Assembly (NCBI GenBank): GCA_913030605.1
Contig: CAJWEZ010000001.1
Location: 1 to 64,000 of the forward strand
Direction of reading: 5' to 3'
Length of the DNA: 64,000 nt
From: an uncultured Spirochaeta sp.
GTDB taxonomy: Bacteria > Spirochaetota > Spirochaetia > DSM-27196 > Alkalispirochaetaceae
Below are positions 59,103-64,000 of the stretch, piece after piece. The notes under the pieces are model-generated. The model was not told the origin of the DNA and searched no databases. It was given only the letters and a program-made list of their open reading frames with translations. Each line of letters starts with the position of its first letter. Position 1 is the first letter of the stretch. The translations under genes were made by a program, and so were the position numbers.

Positions 59103-59798
59103 TCACCGCAGCTCCTTTTTAATTTGACGATACTCTTCTTGAGAAAGCTCGCCCCTGGCATAGCGAGCCTGCAGGATGGCGACGGCGCTCTCACCTGATT
59201 TGCCCGATTGCGAGCCGTGTCGGGGCGTCCTGGTCCGCACGAGCGCTACAATGATAGCGACTATCAGTACCAAAACGAGAAGTCCGATAATCCAGAGGTA
59301 GGTACCGGCCTGCCGACTAAACGGCGTTCCGCCGTACCAGCTTCCCCGATCACCCCAGGTTTCCGACCAGGGTCCGTTACGGTCCGCGCCCCAGTTCCAG
59401 CCACCCATCATACCGGGGCCCATCATTCCGAACCCCATCATTCCGGGGCCGAAGGAGGCGAGATTACCGTCATTTTGAAGGTAGTTATATCCAAGCCAGG
59501 CGTGCGTGGAGGCAAGCTCAGCGGAGCCTTCGCCTCCCATCATTCGATCCATCCATTCGTGCCGCTCGTCGTCCGCAATCATGAGGCCCATGACGCCGTC
59601 TCCGAGCTCTTCAAGGAGATCCCGGTCGACCGCATTGGCGTCAATTTGGCCGACCCGTTCTACTCCCTGAACCTGTATGATCTGTTGGAGAATTTCCTCG
59701 ACGTCGCGTCCGTGTGCATCCTCCTGAGCAGTGGCAATTCCCGCTACAAAAAAAGCCAGTGCCACCGCAAACAAGAACGATTTTCGACTATAAATCAT
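59103..59798 (-). CDS. Exported protein with unrecognised domain, Met/Gly-rich linker, membrane helix and SHOCT tail
   Basis: A 231-residue protein with a signal peptide (FLFAVALAFFVAGIATA). The first domain (EILQQIIQVQGVERVGQID to YLQNDGNL) is the paralogue of the one encoded at 54551..55054. A Met/Gly-rich stretch (GPGMMGFGMMGPGMMGG) that could bind soft metals follows, then one membrane helix (LWIIGLLVLVLIVAIIVALV). The tail is a cytosolic SHOCT motif (ILQARYARGELSQEEYRQIK). Overlaps the upstream SHOCT gene (TAATG). Function unknown; location and methionines suggest copper handling. Confidence 0.75.
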   Translation of the reverse strand: MIYSRKSFLFAVALAFFVAGIATAQEDAHGRDVEEILQQIIQVQGVERVGQIDANAVDRDLLEELGDGVMGLMIADDERHEWMDRMMGGEGSAELASTHAWLGYNYLQNDGNLASFGPGMMGFGMMGPGMMGGWNWGADRNGPWSETWGDRGSWYGGTPFSRQAGTYLWIIGLLVLVLIVAIIVALVRTRTPRHGSQSGKSGESAVAILQARYARGELSQEEYRQIKKELR

Positions 59799-60064
59799 TA
59801 CTCTCCACCTCTTATGTCCGACAACATGCTTCGGTACTCTTCCCTGGAAATTTCACCTTTCGCGTACCGTTCCTTAAGTATCTCCGCCGGGTCACGTCGG
59901 CCTGATCCGCCGGGGGAAAGCCCGTCTCCATCGGTTCGACGGATAATCCACCGTATGAAGAAGAATCCTCCGATGAGAATTACCGCTATCAGCAGGATGG
60001 AGACGATACCGCCTCCGTATCCAAATCCCATGCCGGTTCCCCAGCCCCAGTTGTTGTGCATCAT
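59798..60064 (-). CDS. Small SHOCT-domain membrane protein
   Basis: An 88-residue protein from the ATG at 60064 (TTGGAGG upstream). A Trp/Gly-rich N terminus (WGWGTGMGFGYGGG) precedes one membrane helix (IVSILLIAVILIGGFFFI). It ends with a SHOCT motif (ILKERYAKGEISREEYRSML). SHOCT tails are short oligomerisation or signalling modules. Second of three consecutive SHOCT genes. Confidence 0.8.
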   Translation of the reverse strand: MMHNNWGWGTGMGFGYGGGIVSILLIAVILIGGFFFIRWIIRRTDGDGLSPGGSGRRDPAEILKERYAKGEISREEYRSMLSDIRGGE

Positions 60065-60086
60065 GTATTGTTCCTCCAAGTCAAAC

Positions 60087-60269
60087 TTAATTCAGATCTC
60101 GTCTGAGTCGCTCGTATTCTTCCCGGTCGATTTCACCCCGGGCGTAGCGCTCGTTGATAATATCGATCGGCACCTTTCGATCGGCGCCATCGAGAGACGC
60201 CGGGATCAATCCGTTCTTGTACATAAGGTATCCCACTGCAAGCAACACAATAATCAGTAAAAGTCCCAT
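60087..60269 (-). CDS. Minimal SHOCT-domain membrane protein
   Basis: A 60-residue protein from the ATG at 60269 (GGAGG five bases upstream). It consists only of one membrane helix (LLLIIVLLAVGYLMY) and a SHOCT motif (IINERYARGEIDREEYERLR). It lies between the copper ATPase and the next SHOCT gene in the same operon. Function unknown. Confidence 0.8.
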   Translation of the reverse strand: MGLLLIIVLLAVGYLMYKNGLIPASLDGADRKVPIDIINERYARGEIDREEYERLRRDLN

Positions 60270-60365
60270 TGTTTCCTCCTGGTGGTACAAATCATATCCA
60301 TTCAATGTTACATTCCGGCGACCCCTATGTTGCGATCATGTTACAATTACCAAAAATCGGGACGG

Positions 60366-62396
60366 TCAGGCCGTCGCCTCTTCCAATTCCTCTTTCTTGA
60401 CGCGCAATAGCCGTGCGTTTACGGCAACAATCACGGTGGAAAGGGACATCAGAATGGCACCAACCTCCGGCGAAAGCACAATACCGGCGCTACTGTATAG
60501 AACACCCGCTGCCAGGGGGATGGCTACCACGTTGTAACCCGTTGCCCATATCAGGTTCTGCACCATTTTTCGATAAGTAGCCCGACCAAAGAGAATTAAC
60601 GCGGTAATATCGAGGGGGTTGGAGTTGACCAGGATAATATCGGCCGTTGCGGCGGCAACGTCCGTTCCGGATCCGACGGCAATGCCGATCTGTGCCTGGG
60701 CGAGGGCCGGAGAATCGTTGACCCCGTCACCGGTCATGGCGACGTATTCTCCCTTGGCTTGTAACTCCTTCACCTTTTCCTGCTTCTGATCGGGAAGGAC
60801 CTCCGCAAAGAACCCATCCATTCCGAGTTCCTCCGCGACAGCTTCGGCGGTCTCCCGGTTATCTCCGGTGAGCATCCAGCATTCGATTCCCCGTTTTTTC
60901 AGCGCCTGAATCGCCCGGTAGGACTCCGGTCGAATGGTATCGGAAAGAGCCACGGATCCCGCAACTTCGCCGTCAACGAGGACGAAGACGCGTGTGACTC
61001 CGCCCCTGCGTTCCGCTCCCTGCGGCCTGTTGAGCCCCTGTTCTTCCAGATACCCCGGGCTCACCACCTGGACGCGCTTACTCCCGACGGTACCGGAGAC
61101 GCCTTTGCCCTTAATCGCCTCGAAGTCATCGACCGATTTGATGGTGATTCCGTCGCTCTTCGCTTTTGTCACAATTCCCTTACCGATGGGGTGTTCCGAC
61201 TGCCCCTCCAAGGCTGCCGCAAATGAGAGAATTTCCTTTTCTGTGTACGGACCGCTATGGACATTCACGGAGTTAACCTCGAAGGTTCCCTTGGTAAGCG
61301 TTCCCGTTTTATCAAAGAGGACCGCGCTTATCTTCCGGGCGTTTTCAAAGGCGGTGCGGTTGCGAATCAGCAGGCCGTTCTGGGCGGACTTGGCGGTGGA
61401 CTGTGCTACCACCAATGGTATCGCCAGCCCTAAAGCGTGGGGGCACGTAATGATCATGACCGTCGCCATCCGGGCAATGGAAAACTGCAACCCCTGCCCG
61501 GCAAACAACCACGCCACGAGGGTCGATAAACCCACCGTTATCGCGACAATCGTAAGCCAGAGCGCTGCACGATCTGAAAGTGCCTGCGTCTTGGACTTAG
61601 CTGCCTGGGCCTCTCTGACCATATTGATGACTTTTGAAAGGTAGGAATCTTCGCCCGAACTTTCCACCCGGAGTTCCATCGATCCGTCGCCGTTAATAGA
61701 ACCTCCGATGAGCTGATCCCCCGCTTCCTTGCGAACCGGGCGAGACTCGCCGGTCAACATCGACTCGTCCACATAGCTCGAACCGCGAGAAATCACCCCG
61801 TCGGAAGGTATTTTCTCTCCCGGCTTGATGACCAGGATATCACCCTTCCTGATCTCCGAGAGAGGAACGTCCGTAACGTCGTCTCCCGACTTTCTGTGAG
61901 CTTCATTCGGCATGAGTTGGGCAAGCTTCTCAAGGGCGGACGACGCACCCAATACCGAGGCCATTTCAATCCAGTGGCCCGCAAGCATAATCGCGATTAA
62001 GGTTGCCAATTCCCAATAAAAGGGTGTCCCTTCGAGACCGAACGTTACGGCCGCGCTGTAGACATACGCGACCGTTATGGCGAGACCGATAAGGGTCATC
62101 ATGCCCGGTGCTTTCTGCTTGAGTTCGCCTACCAGACCGCTAAGGAAGGGCCAGCCGCCATATACAAATATGATCGTGGCCAGGCCAAAGACGACATAAT
62201 CCGCTCCGGCAAAGGTGAACGAAAAGCCGAGGAACTGCTGAATGAGTTCCGATAACGCGAGGACCGGAATGGTGAACACCAGGGTCACGTAAAACCGCGT
62301 TCGGAAATCACGGATCATCATCCTGTGATGTTCATTGTGGTCATGGTGTTGATCACCGTGGTGATTGTGGTGATTGTGGTCAACCTGCTTACTCAT
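60366..62396 (-). CDS. copB: CopB-type copper P1B ATPase (CPH motif, His-rich N terminus)
   Basis: A 676-residue pump from the ATG at 62396 (AAAGGAG upstream). The N terminus is a histidine-rich metal-binding tail (HNHHNHHGDQHHDHNEHH) in place of HMA domains. The membrane ion site is TCPHALGLAIP, the CPH motif of CopB pumps. Other motifs: TGESRPV, DKTGTLTKG, SEHPIG and MTGDGVNDSPAL. CopB-type pumps export Cu(II)/Cu(I) or Ag(I). It is the first gene of a six-gene minus-strand operon preceded by a near-perfect CsoR-type operator. Confidence 0.93.
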   Translation of the reverse strand: MSKQVDHNHHNHHGDQHHDHNEHHRMMIRDFRTRFYVTLVFTIPVLALSELIQQFLGFSFTFAGADYVVFGLATIIFVYGGWPFLSGLVGELKQKAPGMMTLIGLAITVAYVYSAAVTFGLEGTPFYWELATLIAIMLAGHWIEMASVLGASSALEKLAQLMPNEAHRKSGDDVTDVPLSEIRKGDILVIKPGEKIPSDGVISRGSSYVDESMLTGESRPVRKEAGDQLIGGSINGDGSMELRVESSGEDSYLSKVINMVREAQAAKSKTQALSDRAALWLTIVAITVGLSTLVAWLFAGQGLQFSIARMATVMIITCPHALGLAIPLVVAQSTAKSAQNGLLIRNRTAFENARKISAVLFDKTGTLTKGTFEVNSVNVHSGPYTEKEILSFAAALEGQSEHPIGKGIVTKAKSDGITIKSVDDFEAIKGKGVSGTVGSKRVQVVSPGYLEEQGLNRPQGAERRGGVTRVFVLVDGEVAGSVALSDTIRPESYRAIQALKKRGIECWMLTGDNRETAEAVAEELGMDGFFAEVLPDQKQEKVKELQAKGEYVAMTGDGVNDSPALAQAQIGIAVGSGTDVAAATADIILVNSNPLDITALILFGRATYRKMVQNLIWATGYNVVAIPLAAGVLYSSAGIVLSPEVGAILMSLSTVIVAVNARLLRVKKEELEEATA

Positions 62397-62511
62397 ACGT
62401 GGCTCCTTTCGAAGGGCGCTGTGTACCTCTTCCGGACTCATCAGGAGCCCGGATTAATCAGCCGTATCGCCCTTCGATTAAAAAAGATTCATATACTGAT
62501 ATTAAGATAAT

Positions 62512-62528
62512 ATACCCCAAGGGGGTAT
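62512..62528 (-). promoter_or_regulatory. CsoR-type operator of the copB operon
   Basis: ATACCCCAAGGGGGTAT is a near-perfect palindrome 115 bases before the copB start codon. It shares the ATACCC...GGGTAT core with the copZ and second csoR operators. Confidence 0.75.
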
Positions 62529-62583
62529 GTCAAGTGATAAACTCGGATGAGACGCTTGTGTCGACGAGTGAGGGTTGATAGTA

Positions 62584-62602
62584 TATACCCTACCGGGGTA
62601 TA
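62584..62602 (+). promoter_or_regulatory. CsoR-type operator of the second csoR gene
   Basis: TATACCCTACCGGGGTATA is a near-perfect palindrome 33 bases before the second csoR start codon, consistent with autoregulation. With the copB operator 56 bp away it makes a divergent control region. Confidence 0.78.
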
Positions 62603-62634
62603 AAAACATATGAACCGACAATCAGAGGTACGGC

Positions 62635-62913
62635 ATGCTTGACGATAAACAAAAAAAGAGTATACGCGATCGCTTAAGCAGGATTCGGGGCCAGCTCGGC
62701 GGGGTCAGTAAAATGGTTGAAACAGATCGATACTGCTTAGACATACTGAACCAGACTTCGGCCGTAGTCGCGGCGATACGCAACGTCGAGAACATCGTTC
62801 TCCAGAATCATCTTGACACCTGTGTCGCCGATGCGATTCGAAGCGAGAATCTCACCGAGCAAACGGAAAAGCAAAAAGAGATCATGAGTATGCTCGGTAC
62901 ATATCGTCGGTAG
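62635..62913 (+). CDS. csoR: CsoR-family metal-sensing repressor, second copy
   Basis: A 92-residue repressor with the C-H-C ligand set (DRYCLDILNQ; QNHLDTCVADAI) and the basic helix RDRLSRIRGQLGGVSKMV. It is clearly homologous to the first copy at 55726 but diverged throughout. Divergent from copB and preceded by its own operator, it is the most likely master switch of the island. Whether the two CsoR proteins differ in metal or form mixed tetramers is unknown. Confidence 0.93.
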   Translation: MLDDKQKKSIRDRLSRIRGQLGGVSKMVETDRYCLDILNQTSAVVAAIRNVENIVLQNHLDTCVADAIRSENLTEQTEKQKEIMSMLGTYRR

Positions 62914-62949
62914 AAGGAAACGGAGTACGAATACCCATTCGACACCACA

Positions 62950-63000
62950 AAAAAGGCTACCGGTACCGAACGATCCGGAGATGGTCGCGTTGGTACCGGC
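62950..63000 (-). terminator. Rho-independent-like terminator on the minus strand
   Basis: CCGGTACC-G-AACG (62960-62972) and CGTTGGTACCGG (62988-62999) pair over 12 bp with one bulge. On the minus strand the hairpin is followed by TAGCCTTTTTTG, a run of six T. It would end transcription coming from the minus-strand ORF at 63018-63242. Confidence 0.55.
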
Positions 63001-63017
63001 ATTTCGCCCGCTCCGGA

Positions 63018-63242
63018 TCACGAATGTGCGGACCGCTTACCAGTACCTCCGGACTGTAGGAATTCTCGTATACCCCTGGGATCGGTCGGGTTACGTATGC
63101 CCTGGCGGGCAGAGTCAAACACTTTCCCTTTACCCATGTTCCGCTCGACAACTTTGGTAATATTCTGAACGGACTGAAGCTTTGCCGTACCCCGCGATAT
63201 CTCGCCGGGAAGGACGATCTCATCGGTTGCCCGTGGGGACAT
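63018..63242 (-). CDS. Short ORF of unknown family ahead of a terminator, possible gene remnant
   Basis: A 74-residue ORF with protein-like composition (DEIVLPGEISRGTAKLQSVQ, then NITKVVERNMGKGKVFDSAR). It has no good ribosome site, and an in-frame TAG lies shortly upstream, so it may be the tail of a decayed gene. A strong terminator follows it on the same strand, which supports past or present transcription. I do not recognise the family. Confidence 0.35.
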   Translation of the reverse strand: MSPRATDEIVLPGEISRGTAKLQSVQNITKVVERNMGKGKVFDSARQGIRNPTDPRGIREFLQSGGTGKRSAHS

Positions 63243-63503
63243 CAACGCGGCAGCGGGTGGTTGTTCCTGAGTCCTCTACATCCACTCATTCAATAACCGC
63301 CCGAAACAGTCTTATCGGACGCCGCCGTCATGGCTGTGTCCGGTTCGCCCTCGATACACTGTACATACGATACCTCGTATGGGTAACATCGTACCGGACG
63401 CTCATTCATAGAGGAAATCGGTGTTTATAATTGATCAGTGGGGAAAAGCAACAAATATGGAAGTGATCCATGGTGAGGGCACCTTCGATGCAATTACCCC
63501 GAT
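63243..63503. other. Intergenic region, no gene seen
   Basis: About 260 bases between the short minus-strand ORF and the last membrane protein. Only short ORFs without family resemblance. It contains one copy (63487-63501) of a 15-base sequence also present at 53593-53607. Confidence 0.35.
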
Positions 63504-63986
63504 ATGGTATCGAACAAGCAGCGTAAGCGCCTCGGAGATGCGGTAATGGGAGGCGGAGCTGTTTTGAAAAGTCCGACGGGCCGTTTCCTTCTGCGACTGT
63601 TCTTCATTTCCGTGGTCGTCAACTATGTTTGGGAGATGGCGCAAATGCCGCTCTACGAGAATATGCCCTTCAGTGAGCTTTCGAGCTGGTTAATCTGTTT
63701 GAGAGCGAGCTTAGGAGACGGGCTGATCATTGTCGCCATCTGGGCGACGGGGTATCTATTCTATCGCTCACTGGACTGGTTTCGTCCGCTCACCGCCGGA
63801 AATGTGGCGATCTTGGCAATTGTCGGTGCGGTTATCGCCGCCGCTATCGAGTTCCACGCTCTCGCGACCGGTCGTTGGGTATACTCCTCGCTCATGCCGA
63901 TGGTACCGCTCCTCGGTATTGGAGTTTCACCTTTTGTTCAGCTACTCGTCCTACCCTGGCCGTTAATGCTACTGGCAAAGAGGTAG
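63504..63986 (+). CDS. Four-helix membrane protein associated with the metal island
   Basis: A 160-residue protein with four membrane helices (FFISVVVNYVWEMAQMP, LGDGLIIVAIWATGYLFY, AGNVAILAIVGAVIAAAIEF, FVQLLVLPWPLMLLAK). The conserved-looking WEMAQMPLYENMPF and CLRASLGDG motifs resemble a small uncharacterised family I have seen near metal resistance genes; the function is not established. A second possible start lies at 63546 (MGGGAVLKS). Confidence 0.6.
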   Translation: MVSNKQRKRLGDAVMGGGAVLKSPTGRFLLRLFFISVVVNYVWEMAQMPLYENMPFSELSSWLICLRASLGDGLIIVAIWATGYLFYRSLDWFRPLTAGNVAILAIVGAVIAAAIEFHALATGRWVYSSLMPMVPLLGIGVSPFVQLLVLPWPLMLLAKR

Positions 63987-64000
63987 TTGCGACCAACCGT

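Overview
The window reads mostly as one stretch of a GC-rich bacterial chromosome, probably from a free-living spirochaete. Two features support this. The ribose-type binding protein has the AGGSQEA sequence after its signal that is common in Spirochaeta-type binding proteins. A large OmpA lipoprotein carries tandem FSPNGDG (FlgD-like) modules of a kind frequent in spirochaetes. The assignment is an inference from family knowledge, not from a marker gene. The first ~1.36 kb is different: on the minus strand it is an uninterrupted piece of a eukaryotic alpha-spectrin, abutting a decapitated bacterial gene at a CCCCGGGG palindrome. Chimeric assembly or contamination is the simplest explanation.

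Layout. 1.4-8.8 kb: a truncated PEGA-like protein, an SH3/ankyrin exported protein, then a LacI-controlled ribose-type ABC operon (regulator, RbsD, permease, binding protein, double ATPase, second permease) behind a strong promoter with three 12-bp operator repeats. 8.9-23.5 kb: nitronate monooxygenase, a cyclase-like protein, a DinB-fold protein, the FSPNGDG/OmpA lipoprotein, a metallo-beta-lactamase-fold enzyme, an LDH2-family dehydrogenase, a GNAT protein, ketoglutarate-semialdehyde dehydrogenase with a nucleoside-recognition membrane protein, a PAS/HisKA_2 kinase, an MDR oxidoreductase and a membrane GDPD. 23.5-31.1 kb, minus strand: an RND pump with its adaptor, GtrA, a GT2 glycosyltransferase and a GT39-like mannosyl/arabinosyl-type transferase, mostly with overlapping start and stop codons.

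31.2-38.1 kb, minus strand: a complete F-type ATP synthase operon, a-c-b-delta-alpha-gamma-beta-epsilon. The alpha subunit is 729 residues. Its extra C-terminal ~220 residues end in a domain that reads as a PTS EIIA type-2 (PtsN/fructose IIA) domain with its phospho-acceptor histidine retained (ALPH). The epsilon subunit in the same operon consists only of the N-terminal beta-sandwich and lacks the C-terminal helical inhibitor. A phosphotransferase-coupled ATP synthase is the most striking hypothesis in the window.

38.2-45.8 kb: an FNR/DNR-type regulator, an FNR-like box, an HMA chaperone and a CPG-motif P1B ATPase, then an orphan ABC ATPase with degenerate catalytic motifs, small membrane proteins, an AraC regulator and a GNAT protein. 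45.8-54.5 kb is a mobile and decayed zone: an IS256-family element with a frameshifted transposase that cuts a small gene, a YefM/YoeB-type toxin-antitoxin pair, an IS91-like transposase ruin, a nitrilase stump coupled to an SDR gene, an AraC regulator, an IS3-family (IS407-like) element, a foreign AT-rich AraC/GyrI-like gene that is truncated, and a tRNA-3'-end-like fragment.

54.5-64 kb: a copper/metal-resistance island. It has two CsoR repressors, at least three ATACCC-GGGTAT operators, CopZ, a CopB-type (CPH) ATPase with a His-rich N terminus, three consecutive SHOCT-tailed small membrane proteins, a two-component system with a Met/His-rich sensor loop, a TVP38-family membrane protein, a methyltransferase, and two copies of an unrecognised exported domain, one of them fused to SHOCT. 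The operators tie copZ, csoR and the long copB-SHOCT-copRS operon into one metal-responsive circuit.
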